In this document: positions 49,417 through 57,570 of the stretch, piece by piece
Layout: each line of letters opens with the position of its first letter
Numbering within the stretch: the stretch's first letter is position 1
From: Pseudomonas jinjuensis
GTDB lineage: Bacteria > Pseudomonadota > Gammaproteobacteria > Pseudomonadales > Pseudomonadaceae
Length of the DNA: 64,000 bases
Reading direction: 5' to 3'
NCBI RefSeq assembly: GCF_900103845.1
Contig: NZ_FNIJ01000014.1
Location: 1 to 64,000, forward strand
Notes under the pieces: generated by a model
What the model saw: the letters and a program-made list of their open reading frames with translations, nothing else
The model's database searches: none
What the model was told of the DNA's origin: nothing
Translations under genes and position numbers: made by a program

Positions 49417-50283
49417 TCAGCCGGCCATTCGTCCGAAGCGACCGGCGCGGAAATCCTCGACCGCCTGGTGGATTTCCTGGTCGCTGTTCATCACGAACGG
49501 ACCGTAGCCGACGATGGGTTCGTCGATCGGTTCGCCGCTGAGCAGCAGCACCAGGGTGTCGTTGTTGGCTTCCAGCTGGATGTCGCTGCCGTCGGGGTCG
49601 AACAGCACCACCTGGCCTTCGCGCAGCACGTCCTCGTGGTTCACCAGCAGGCTGCCGCGCAGCAGCACCAGCACCGTGTGGCGGCCCTCGACGACGCTGA
49701 TGCGGGTGGACTTGCCGGCTGCCAGGCGGATGTCCCACACGTCCATCGGCGTGAAGGTCCGCGCCGGGCCCCGGTGACCCTTGTAGTCGCCGGCGATCAC
49801 CCGCAGGCTGCCGGCGTCCTCCGCCAGCGCCAGGTTGGGAATGCTGGCGTCGAGGATGGTCTGGTAGCCCGGTTCGGCCATCTTGTCGCGGGCCGGCAGG
49901 TTGACCCACAGCTGCACCATGTCGAGGGTGCCGCCGCTGCTGCTGAATGCATCGGAGTGGTACTCCTCGTGGAGGATGCCGGCGGCGGCGGTCATCCACT
50001 GCACGTCCCCGGGACCGATGCGGCCGCCGGCGCCGGTGGAGTCGCGGTGCTCCAGTTCGCCCTTGTAGACGATGGTCACCGTCTCGAAGCCGCGGTGCGG
50101 ATGCTGGCCGACGCCACGGCGCTGCGCGCTCGGCGCGAAGTCATGCGGACCGGCATGGTCGAGCAGCAGGAACGGGCTGATGTGCTGGCCGAAGTTGTCG
50201 TAGGAGAACAGCGTGCGTACCGGGAAGCCGTCGCCGACCCAGTGGGAGCGGGGAGCGCTGTAGACGCCGAGAATCTTTTTCAT
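49417..50283 (-). CDS. Pirin-family bicupin
   Basis: 288 aa, two cupin domains. The N-terminal metal site shows HPHRGFETVTIVYKGELEHR, with the His residues used for iron, then DVQWMTAAAGILHEEY. The C-terminal cupin has TVLVLLRGSLLVN. Some pirins are quercetin dioxygenases, others act as regulators; which applies is unclear. First gene of the leftward set and divergent from a LysR regulator with 143 bp between, so it is the best candidate target of that regulator. Confidence 0.86.
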   Translation of the reverse strand: MKKILGVYSAPRSHWVGDGFPVRTLFSYDNFGQHISPFLLLDHAGPHDFAPSAQRRGVGQHPHRGFETVTIVYKGELEHRDSTGAGGRIGPGDVQWMTAAAGILHEEYHSDAFSSSGGTLDMVQLWVNLPARDKMAEPGYQTILDASIPNLALAEDAGSLRVIAGDYKGHRGPARTFTPMDVWDIRLAAGKSTRISVVEGRHTVLVLLRGSLLVNHEDVLREGQVVLFDPDGSDIQLEANNDTLVLLLSGEPIDEPIVGYGPFVMNSDQEIHQAVEDFRAGRFGRMAG

Positions 50284-50426
50284 GATGTGCCTCCATTTGG
50301 GGGGCGGCGAGGTTCGGTCTGGACCGAAACTTCGACCGCCCGGTGCATGGAAAGCAGATTAGATTTGCAACGCTTGGCCCGGTAGATGGCATAAAATACC
50401 CTCAGCGTTCTATCTGGAGAACGATG

Positions 50427-51332
50427 ATGGAAGACCTCAACGACCTGTACTTCTTCGCCCGGGTGGTCGAGCACGGCGGCTTCGCCCCCGCCGGCCGCGC
50501 CCTGGACATGCCCAAGTCGAAGCTCAGCCGGCGCATCGCCGCGCTGGAGGAACGCCTCGGCGTGCGCCTGATCCAGCGCTCCACCCGGCACTTCTCGGTC
50601 ACCGAGATCGGCCAGGAGTACTACCGCCACTGCCTGGCGATGCTGGTGGAGGCGGAAGGCGCGGCGGAGGTGATCGACCGCCACCGCTCGGAGCCGCAGG
50701 GCATCGTGCGCCTGAGCTGCCCGACGGCGCTGCTGCACTTCTGGGTCGGGCCGATGCTGGCGCGCTTCATGGTCGCCAACCCGCTGGTGGAGCTGCATGT
50801 GGAGGCCACCAACCGCCAGGTCGACCTGATCCAGGAAGGCATCGACGTCGCCCTGCGGGTGCGCTTCCCGCCGCTGGAAAGCAGCGACCTGGTGATGAAG
50901 GCGCTGGGCAACAGCCGGCAGATGCTCACCGCTACCCCGGAGCTGCGCGCGCGCCTGCCGGAAAGGGTCACCCCGGCCGACGTCGCCGGCCTGCCGAGCC
51001 TGCACTGGGGCTCGGTGCAGCGCGACTACCAGTGGCAGCTCGACGGCCCGGACAACGCCCGCGCGGCGGTGCGCCATCACCCGCGCCTGGTCACCGACGA
51101 CCTGGTGGCGCTGCGCCAGGCGGCGCTGGCCGGAGTAGGGGTGGTGCACCTGCCCAGCGTGGTGGTGCAGGCGGACCTGAACGCGGGCCGGCTGGTGAAC
51201 GTCCTGCCGGACTGGGCGCCGCGAACCGGGCTGGTGCACGCGGTATTCCCGTCACGGCGCGGGCTGCTGCCGTCGGTGCGGGCGCTGCTGGATTTCCTCG
51301 AGGAGGAATTCAGGACCAGCGACATGGCGTAG
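50427..51332 (+). CDS. LysR-family regulator, divergent from pirin operon
   Basis: 301 aa. HTH at the N-terminus (LNDLYFFARVVEHGGFAPAG, MPKSKLSRRIAALEERLG), then the CrgA-like effector domain with QRSTRHFSVTEIG and GIVRLSCPTALLH. Start taken at 50427, 7 bp after GGAG; ATG 50424 is the alternative. The close relative group activates a neighbouring divergent gene on sensing quinones or aromatic compounds. It probably governs pirin and the two hydrolases and perhaps the efflux genes beyond. Confidence 0.87.
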   Translation: MEDLNDLYFFARVVEHGGFAPAGRALDMPKSKLSRRIAALEERLGVRLIQRSTRHFSVTEIGQEYYRHCLAMLVEAEGAAEVIDRHRSEPQGIVRLSCPTALLHFWVGPMLARFMVANPLVELHVEATNRQVDLIQEGIDVALRVRFPPLESSDLVMKALGNSRQMLTATPELRARLPERVTPADVAGLPSLHWGSVQRDYQWQLDGPDNARAAVRHHPRLVTDDLVALRQAALAGVGVVHLPSVVVQADLNAGRLVNVLPDWAPRTGLVHAVFPSRRGLLPSVRALLDFLEEEFRTSDMA

Positions 51333-51344
51333 GGCGGGCCTTTT

Positions 51345-51515
51345 TGCAGGAGCGCATCGGGGCGAGACCCGGTCGCGGGCATGGCCCGCTCCTACAAGGG
51401 ATTCGCGAACAAAATGCGCCGAGAGTCCGGCACCGATGTCCGCCGTCTGCTGTAGGAGCGGGCCATGCCCGCGAAGAAACGGACGCGTTCCCACGCGGGA
51501 GCGTGGGAACGATCA
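51345..51515. repeat. REP cluster
   Basis: A REP pair (gcgggcatggcccgctcctac at about 51375, gtaggagcgggccatgcccg at about 51452) and the cgttcccacgcgggagcgtg hairpin at about 51488. Lies between convergent genes; no coding content. Confidence 0.78.
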
Positions 51516-51523
51516 GTCGATGC

Positions 51524-52621
51524 TCACGCCCGCGGATAATCCGTATACCCCTGCGCACCGCCGCCGAAATACCGGCTGCGATCCCCCGGCGCCAGCTCGA
51601 CCCCATGCTCCAGCCGGTACGGCAAATCCGGGTTGGCGATGAAGGGCCGGCCGAAGCCGATCAGGTCGGCCCAGCCGTTGGCCAGCGCCTCTTCCGCGCG
51701 CTCCTTGGTGTAGGCGCCGGAATAGACCAGCGTGCCGCCATAGACGATGCGCAGCGCCTCCTTGAACGCCGCCGGCATCACCGGCGCGTCTTCCCAGTCG
51801 GCCTCGGCGATGTGGATGTAGGCCACGCCGATCTCGTCCAGCAGCCTGGCCGCGGCCAGGTAGGTCGCCTGGGGCGTGTCGTCCACCGCGCCCTGCAGGG
51901 TGGTGAGCGGCGCCAGGCGCACGCCGATGCGGTCTTTGCCGACCACCGCGGTCACCGCCTCGGCGACTTCGCGGAGGAAGCGCAGGCGGTTGGGCAGCGA
52001 GCCGCCGTACTGGTCGGTGCGGTCGTTGGCCTGGGAATCGATGAACTGGTTGATCAGGTAGCCGTTGGCGCCATGCAGTTCGACCCCGTCGAAACCGGCG
52101 TCCAGCGCATTGCGCGCGGCCTGGGCGTAGTCGCGGACGATGCCGTGGATTTCCTCGACGCTCAGTACGCGCGGTGCCGAGTGCTGGACCATCTCGCCGA
52201 CGCCGTTCTCCGGCCCGCGCCCCTCGATATCGACGAACACCTTCACGCCTTCCGCGACCTTGGCCGAGGACGATACCGGCGCGGCATTGCCCGGCTGCAG
52301 CGAGGTGTGCGACACGCGGCCGACATGCCAGAGCTGGGCGAAGATGCGCCCGTTGGCGGCATGCACGGCGTCGGTGACCTTGCGCCAGCCGGCGACCTGT
52401 TCGGCGCTATGGATGCCCGGCGTCCAGGCATAGCCCTGGCCCTGGCGGCTGATCTGGGTGCCTTCGGAAATGATCAGCCCGGCGCTGGCGCGCTGGGCGT
52501 AGTACTCGGCCATCAGCTCGGTGGCGACATCGCCGGCGCCGGCCCGCGAGCGGGTCATCGGCGGCATCACGATGCGGTTGGTGGTTTCGATCCGGCCGAA
52601 TGCATAGGGGGTGAACAGCAT
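51524..52621 (-). CDS. Old Yellow Enzyme-type ene-reductase (NemA/XenB-like)
   Basis: 365 aa FMN TIM-barrel. Diagnostic blocks: NRIVMPPMTRSRAG, ISEGTQISRQGQGY, QLWHVGRVSH, the substrate motif HGANGYLINQFIDSQANDR with His-Asn, YGGSLPNRLRF, and GFGRPFIANPDL. Reduces activated alkenes, nitro-esters or nitroaromatics with NAD(P)H in the cytoplasm. It lies 95 bp behind a LysR gene in the same direction. Confidence 0.9.
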   Translation of the reverse strand: MLFTPYAFGRIETTNRIVMPPMTRSRAGAGDVATELMAEYYAQRASAGLIISEGTQISRQGQGYAWTPGIHSAEQVAGWRKVTDAVHAANGRIFAQLWHVGRVSHTSLQPGNAAPVSSSAKVAEGVKVFVDIEGRGPENGVGEMVQHSAPRVLSVEEIHGIVRDYAQAARNALDAGFDGVELHGANGYLINQFIDSQANDRTDQYGGSLPNRLRFLREVAEAVTAVVGKDRIGVRLAPLTTLQGAVDDTPQATYLAAARLLDEIGVAYIHIAEADWEDAPVMPAAFKEALRIVYGGTLVYSGAYTKERAEEALANGWADLIGFGRPFIANPDLPYRLEHGVELAPGDRSRYFGGGAQGYTDYPRA

Positions 52622-52716
52622 GGGAATTCGCTCCAGTGGATGTGGGATGAGCGAATTATTCCCTCGGGGATTCGTGCGAAAAATCGGCTCTGGAGCAAAT
52701 CAACCTTGCGTGTGGA

Positions 52717-53625
52717 TCACGAATAGGGCGCGTCCAGGGTTTCCGCCAGCCTTTGCTGGATGAAATCGAGGAAGCACTGGATGCGCAGCGCCAGCTGCGA
52801 GTTGCGGTAGTACACAGCATGGATCGGCTGGCGGCGTTCGCTGGTCAGCTCCGGCAGCACGCGGACCAGGCGGCCGGCGCGGATGTCGGCGCAGGTCATG
52901 AAGCTCGCCAGGCAGGCGATGCCCTGTCCGGCCAGGGTCAGCTGGCGCAGGGTCTCGCCGCTGGAGGCGGAGAGCGTCGGGGTGATCGCCAGGGTGTCGC
53001 CGCCGGCATGGCGGAGCGGCCAGACGTTCAGCGCTTCCGGCTGGGTGAAGCCGAGCAGGGAATGCCGCCGCAGTTGTTCCAGGTTTTCCGGCGTGCCGTG
53101 GCGGGCGAGGTAGTCCGGGCTGGCCAGCAGGTTCAGCTTGCTGCTGCCCAGCGGCCGCGCATGCAGGGTGGAGTCGGCGAGGTGGCCGATGCGGATGGCG
53201 ACGTCGGTGCTCTGCTCCAGCAGGTCAATGTTCAGGTCGTTGGTGTTGAGCTGCAGCGCGATGTCCGGGTAGAGCTGGCGGAAGGCGTCGATATGGGGGA
53301 CCACGGCGTGCAGCATGAATGGCGAGGCGGCGTTGATCCGCAGGCGGCCGACGGGCTTCTGCCGGCGCAGCGCCAGGCGTTCTTCCAGCGCTTCCATCTG
53401 TTCGAGGATGTGCCGCGCGCTGTCGAGGAAGAACCGGCCTTCCTCGGTCAGCTGCATGCGCCGCGTGGTGCGGTTGACCAGCGTGGTGCCGAGCTTTTCC
53501 TCCAGCTTCGACAGGCCACGGCTGACCCCCGAGGCGGTGAGGCCGAGCTGGTCGGCGGCGGCGGTGATGGAGCCGCAGTCGATGACGGTGACGAAGGTGC
53601 GCAGTTCTTCGGAGTTGGCTTTCAT
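52717..53625 (-). CDS. LysR-family transcriptional regulator
   Basis: 302 aa, CrgA-like branch. HTH block FVTVIDCGSITAAADQLGLT, SGVSRGLSKLEEKLGTTLVN, then RTTRRMQLTEEGR and the effector domain with GRLRINAASPFMLH. Likely target is the ene-reductase gene just downstream, and possibly the SDR/AKR pair upstream. No divergent partner, which is unusual for a LysR gene. Confidence 0.88.
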   Translation of the reverse strand: MKANSEELRTFVTVIDCGSITAAADQLGLTASGVSRGLSKLEEKLGTTLVNRTTRRMQLTEEGRFFLDSARHILEQMEALEERLALRRQKPVGRLRINAASPFMLHAVVPHIDAFRQLYPDIALQLNTNDLNIDLLEQSTDVAIRIGHLADSTLHARPLGSSKLNLLASPDYLARHGTPENLEQLRRHSLLGFTQPEALNVWPLRHAGGDTLAITPTLSASSGETLRQLTLAGQGIACLASFMTCADIRAGRLVRVLPELTSERRQPIHAVYYRNSQLALRIQCFLDFIQQRLAETLDAPYS

Positions 53626-53692
53626 TGATGCGTCCCGGGAATGAATGCCTGGGAGTTTAGTGCTTTGGACGCCAGGAAGGCTTCTGCGTGGC

Positions 53693-53770
53693 AGGTGGAA
53701 AACGCTTCGCGTTTTTCACCCTGCGGAACCGGGAGAACCGTAGGGTGGATGAGGTTTTTTTCATCCACCA
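53693..53770. repeat. Two hairpin repeats
   Basis: A ggtggaaaacgcttcgcgtt / tttttcaccct stem at about 53695-53721, related to 40187-40213, and GGTGGATGA (53744-53752) with TCATCCACC (53761-53769), a repeat also at 29064-29090. The T-rich loop of the latter makes it a possible terminator for the SDR gene. Confidence 0.6.
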
Positions 53771-53789
53771 TGCAACGGCAGAAGCGCGC

Positions 53790-54557
53790 TCAATAGGTCC
53801 CCGGATACGCCCCGCCATCGAGCAGCAGGTTCTGCCCGGTCAGGTACCCCGCATGGACGCTGCAGACGAACGCACAGAACGCCCCGAATTCCTCCGGCGT
53901 ACCGAAGCGGCCGGCGGGGATCGCCTTGCGGCTTTCGGCGGCGGCCGTCTCCGGGTCGTCGCCGAGAGTGCTGCGCAGGCGGTCGGTGTCGAAGGAGCCG
54001 GGCAGCAGGGCGTTGATGGTCACGTTGCGCGCGGCCAGGCGCGGCTGGCGGGCCAGGCCGGCGATGAAACCGGTGAGGCCGCTGCGCGCGCCGTTGGACA
54101 GGCCGATGCTGCCGATGGGCGCCTTCACCGACGAGGAGGTGATGTTCACCACCCGGCCGAAGCCGCGCCGGGCCATGCCGTCCACCGTGGCCTTGATCAG
54201 CTCGATGGGCGTCAGCATGTTCAGCTCCAGGGCGCGCAGCCAGTCCTCGCGCTGCCAGTCGCGGAAATCGCCGGGCGGCGGGCCGCCGGCGTTGTTGACC
54301 AGGATGTCCACCTGCGGACAGGCGGAAAGCAGGGCGGCGCGCAGGTCGGGCTGGCCGACGTCGCCGGCGACGGTACGCACCTCGATGGCCGGATTGAGCC
54401 GGCGCAGTTCCTCCGCGGTGGCTTCCAGCGCTGCGGCGCCCCGCGCATTGATGACGAGGTTGACGCCTTCGCGGGCCAGCGCCTGGGCGCAGCCCTTGCC
54501 GAGGCCCTTGCTGGCGGCGCAGACCACCGCCCAGCGGCCTTCGATTCCAAGATCCAT
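53790..54557 (-). CDS. SDR-family protein lacking the catalytic Tyr-Lys
   Basis: 255 aa Rossmann-fold short-chain dehydrogenase/reductase-like protein. The cofactor motif is CAASKGLGKGCAQAL, with VNNAGG (structural NNAG) and the catalytic-region Ser in VVNITSSS. Where YxxxK is expected the sequence is SNGAR, so Tyr is replaced by Ser and Lys by Arg. This matches the known BKR-like SDR subgroup without the active-site Tyr. The lid and NALLPGSFDTDR blocks are kept, so nucleotide binding is likely but classic catalysis is not. It follows the aldo/keto reductase by 47 bp. Ribosome site gaagggagtttaaac. Confidence 0.82.
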   Translation of the reverse strand: MDLGIEGRWAVVCAASKGLGKGCAQALAREGVNLVINARGAAALEATAEELRRLNPAIEVRTVAGDVGQPDLRAALLSACPQVDILVNNAGGPPPGDFRDWQREDWLRALELNMLTPIELIKATVDGMARRGFGRVVNITSSSVKAPIGSIGLSNGARSGLTGFIAGLARQPRLAARNVTINALLPGSFDTDRLRSTLGDDPETAAAESRKAIPAGRFGTPEEFGAFCAFVCSVHAGYLTGQNLLLDGGAYPGTY

Positions 54558-54604
54558 GTTTAAACTCCCTTCGCGATGGTTATCGCGGCACAAGATAGCG
54601 TCGT

Positions 54605-55408
54605 TCAGTCCCAGTGCGGCGCCAGGCCGGCAGGGCTGGTGATCCGCTCGTTGCGCTCCAGCGCAGCGATGGCGGCCATGTCCGCGTCCGCCAGGCGCAG
54701 GTCGACGGCCTGCAGGTTGCTCTCCAGGTTTTCCCGCCTGGTGGACGACGGGATCACCGAGTAGCCGAGCTGCATGGCCCAGGCCAGCACCACCTGCGCC
54801 GGCGTGGCGCCGATGCGCTCGGCGATGCCGACGATGGCCGGATCGGCGAGCACCCGGCCGTAGCCGAGGGTCATGTAGGAAGTGATGTGAATGCCCTGGC
54901 TACGGGCGAAGTCCGCCACCTTGGGGTTCTGCAGGTAGGGATGCAGCTCGACCTGGTTGGTGGCGATCTGGCCGGCGCCGACCGCGTCGATGGCTTCCTG
55001 CATCAGCGCGATGGTGAAGTTGGACACGCCGATCTGCCGGGTCAGGCCCTGGTCCTTCGCTTCCTTCAGCGCCCCCATGAACTCGACGACGGGTACCGCT
55101 CCACCCGGCGACGGCCAGTGGATCAGCGTCAGGTCGAGGTGATCTGTCTTCAGCTTGTGCAGGCTGTCCTTCAGGCTGGGGATCAACTTCTCGGCGGCGT
55201 AGTTCTCGGTCCAGATCTTGGTGGTGAGGAACAGCTGGTCGCGGGGCACCGGGCTCTGCGCCAGGGCTGCGCCGACGTCGGCCTCGTTGCCGTAGATCTG
55301 CGCGGTGTCGATGGCGCGGTAGCCGAGGTCGAGGGCGGTGCGGATCGAGTCGATGGCGGTCTGGCCCTTGAGGCGGAAGGTACCGAGGCCGAAGGCAGGA
55401 ACGCTCAT
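54605..55408 (-). CDS. dkgB: Aldo/keto reductase (2,5-diketogluconate reductase B-like)
   Basis: 267 aa NADPH-dependent TIM barrel. Blocks include [29 protein letters not shown] with the catalytic Asp and Tyr, LTTKIWTEN with Lys, LIHWPSPGG with His, IGVSNFT, and the cofactor end [14 protein letters not shown]. Substrates are small ketones or aldehydes such as methylglyoxal or diketogluconate. First of the leftward AKR-SDR pair, and right behind the MFS remnant. Confidence 0.87.
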   Translation of the reverse strand: MSVPAFGLGTFRLKGQTAIDSIRTALDLGYRAIDTAQIYGNEADVGAALAQSPVPRDQLFLTTKIWTENYAAEKLIPSLKDSLHKLKTDHLDLTLIHWPSPGGAVPVVEFMGALKEAKDQGLTRQIGVSNFTIALMQEAIDAVGAGQIATNQVELHPYLQNPKVADFARSQGIHITSYMTLGYGRVLADPAIVGIAERIGATPAQVVLAWAMQLGYSVIPSSTRRENLESNLQAVDLRLADADMAAIAALERNERITSPAGLAPHWD

Positions 55409-55433
55409 GTCGGGTTTTCCTTGCGAGGTTGTG

Positions 55434-55568
55434 TCAGATAGAGGGGACTGCGCCGCCGGTGGAAGGTTCGTCCATTGCGCCCCGGCGGTCGAGGCGGCCG
55501 CTCAGCACGGTCAGGCCGAAGGCGGCGACCACCAGGAAGGTGGTGCGCCAGCCGAATGGCTGGAGCGA
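55434..55568 (-). pseudogene. C-terminal remnant of an MFS-type transporter
   Basis: Read leftward, this short frame without a start reads PFGWRTTFLVVAAFGL then [11 protein letters not shown] and ends in VPSI and a TGA. GWRxTFxxxA followed by a hydrophobic stretch is typical of an MFS transmembrane segment. The sequence before it is AT-richer and unrelated. A deletion leaving a piece of a transporter once upstream of the reductase gene is the simplest explanation. The fragment is short, so assignment is tentative. Confidence 0.42.
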
Positions 55569-55940
55569 AGTATCCGGATGCGGACTCGTGAGAAAAATGC
55601 GTGATTGGGAAAAGCATATTTGATTTTAGATCACGAAACGGCGGCAGGCAGGATGACCGCTCATCCGGTTCGTATCCGCCGCCAGCTGCTCCGAAGGGGG
55701 AGGGATGCCATGGCAACGGCCGATCCTCCATTCCCGGCCGTCTGCCTACTTCGATTGGACTTCGTGAGTTTCACCACAAACTAATCCCTTCGACCGACGC
55801 TGGACATCGATGGCATCCCTAGCATTGCCTGGCAACCTCGGCCATGGATGGTCATCGCCGTGGGTAGGCCGGCAATCCGGATCGATGGTTTCGGTTCGGC
55901 GGCCAGGCTACCGGCTCCGCTTGAAATCTGAGATGTACGG
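55569..55940. other. Intergenic region upstream of DUF1329 gene
   Basis: 372 bp, less GC-rich near 55590-55640 (gcatatttgattttagatca). No REP units and no convincing gene. The promoters of the leftward reductase gene and the rightward DUF1329 gene are presumably here; none was identified. Confidence 0.5.
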
Positions 55941-57329
55941 ATGAAACCGATGAACAAAAGAACAATCACCATGCTGCAAACCGGCGCCCTGGCGCTCTCC
56001 CTGTTGGCTTCCAGTGTCATGGCTGCTGTCTCTCCCGATGAGGCCGCCAAACTGGGCACGACCCTGACGCCGGTTGGCGCGGAGAAGGCCGGCAATGCCG
56101 ATGGCAGCATTCCTGCCTGGACCGGCGGCCTGAAGCCCGGTGCCGCTCCGGTGGACGCCAAGGGTTTCCTGGGCGACCCCTACGCCAGCGACAAGCCGCT
56201 GTTCGTCATCACCAAGGACAACGTCGACCAGTACAAGGACAAGCTGAGTCCCGGCCAACTGGCGATGTTCCAGCGCTACCCGGACAGCTACCGGATTCCG
56301 GTCTACCCGACCCGCCGCAGCGCCGCGCTGCCGCAGGCCATCTACGACCGCGCCAAGGTCAGCGCGCTGAACACCGTGACCGTGAACGACGGCGACGGCC
56401 TGGCCAACTTCGAGAAGTCGCGCAACTACGCCTTCCCGATTCCGAAGAGCGGCGTCGAGGTGCTGTGGAACCACCTGACCCGCTACAAGGGCACCAACTT
56501 CTCCCGGGCCGTCGCGCAGGCCGTGCCGCAGACCAACGGCAGCTTCACCATCGTCCAGTTCCAGGAGTCCGCAGCCTTCCCGGAGCAGTTGCCTGATGTC
56601 GATGCGATGGCGAACTCGAACATCCTCGTGTACGTCAAGCAGGTGACCGTCGCCCCGTCCCGCCTGGCCGGCGGCGTGCAGCTGGTTCACGAGACCCTCG
56701 ACCAGGTCAAGGAGCCGCGCATGGCGTGGGCCTACAACTCCGGGCAGCGCCGTGTGCGCCGCGCCCCGCAGGTGGCCTACGACGGCCCGGCCAACGCCGC
56801 CGACGGCATGCGCGTATCGGATGACAACGACATGTACTCCGGCTCCCCGGACCGCTACACCTGGAAGCTGGTCGGCAAGCGCGAGATGTACATCCCGTAC
56901 AACAACTACCGGCTGTGGTCGCCGAAGCTGAAGTACGACGACATCATCAAGCCCGGCCACATCAACCAGGACCTGACCCGCTACGAGCTGCACCGCGTGT
57001 GGGAAGTCGAAGGCACCGTGAAACCAGGCGAGCGCCACATCTACAACAAGCGCACCCTGTTCCTCGACGAGGACACCTGGGGCATCGCGGAAACCGCCCA
57101 GTACGACGGCCGTGGCCAGCTGTGGCGCGTCGGCGAGGGCTTCCAGGTGCAGAACTACGAGAAGCAGCTGCCGTACTACGCAGCACAGACACTGTACGAC
57201 CTGATCGCCGGCCGCTACTTCGTCGGTGGCCTGACCAACGAGGCCAAGCACGCCGTGCAGTGGAACCAGCAGTTCACCATGAAGAACGACTTCACCCCGG
57301 CAGCGCTGCGCAACGCGGGCATCCGCTGA
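55941..57329 (+). CDS. DUF1329 periplasmic/outer-membrane-associated protein
   Basis: 462 aa with a signal peptide (MLQTGALALSLLASSVMAA). The mature start AVSPDEAAKLGTTLTPVGAEKAGN is the hallmark of DUF1329, a LolB-like family. Later blocks are GNADGSIPAWTGG, YKGTNFSRAV, GQRRVRRAPQVAYD and YIPYNNYRLW. Members are usually encoded beside DUF1302 proteins and linked to degradation or transport of hydrophobic compounds; no DUF1302 gene is seen here. The downstream acyl-CoA ligase may be a functional partner. A second ATG at 55950 could also serve. Confidence 0.85.
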   Translation: MKPMNKRTITMLQTGALALSLLASSVMAAVSPDEAAKLGTTLTPVGAEKAGNADGSIPAWTGGLKPGAAPVDAKGFLGDPYASDKPLFVITKDNVDQYKDKLSPGQLAMFQRYPDSYRIPVYPTRRSAALPQAIYDRAKVSALNTVTVNDGDGLANFEKSRNYAFPIPKSGVEVLWNHLTRYKGTNFSRAVAQAVPQTNGSFTIVQFQESAAFPEQLPDVDAMANSNILVYVKQVTVAPSRLAGGVQLVHETLDQVKEPRMAWAYNSGQRRVRRAPQVAYDGPANAADGMRVSDDNDMYSGSPDRYTWKLVGKREMYIPYNNYRLWSPKLKYDDIIKPGHINQDLTRYELHRVWEVEGTVKPGERHIYNKRTLFLDEDTWGIAETAQYDGRGQLWRVGEGFQVQNYEKQLPYYAAQTLYDLIAGRYFVGGLTNEAKHAVQWNQQFTMKNDFTPAALRNAGIR

Positions 57330-57355
57330 GCCACGCTTCGCCAAACACTCTGCGA

Positions 57356-57388
57356 CCGCCCGTGTGCCACAAGCCGCGGGCGGTTTCG
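57356..57388 (+). terminator. Rho-independent-type terminator after DUF1329 gene
   Basis: ACCGCCCG (57356-57363) pairs with CGGGCGGT (57378-57385), followed by a short TTT. It lies 27 bp beyond the stop and points to separate transcription of the acyl-CoA ligase. Confidence 0.6.
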
Positions 57389-57570
57389 GATAGTGGTCTT
57401 GTACACATAACCGACAGGGGCTGAACGGCCGGTCACAAGCCTGACAGGCGAAATTCGCCTGGCCGTTCTCCAGCGGGACAGTGCCGAAACGGATGGTCCT
57501 TGCGTGATCCGTCTCGATGAAATGCCTGTTCCGTTGAGTTTCAACAAGAATAATCGGATTGGAGATTTCG

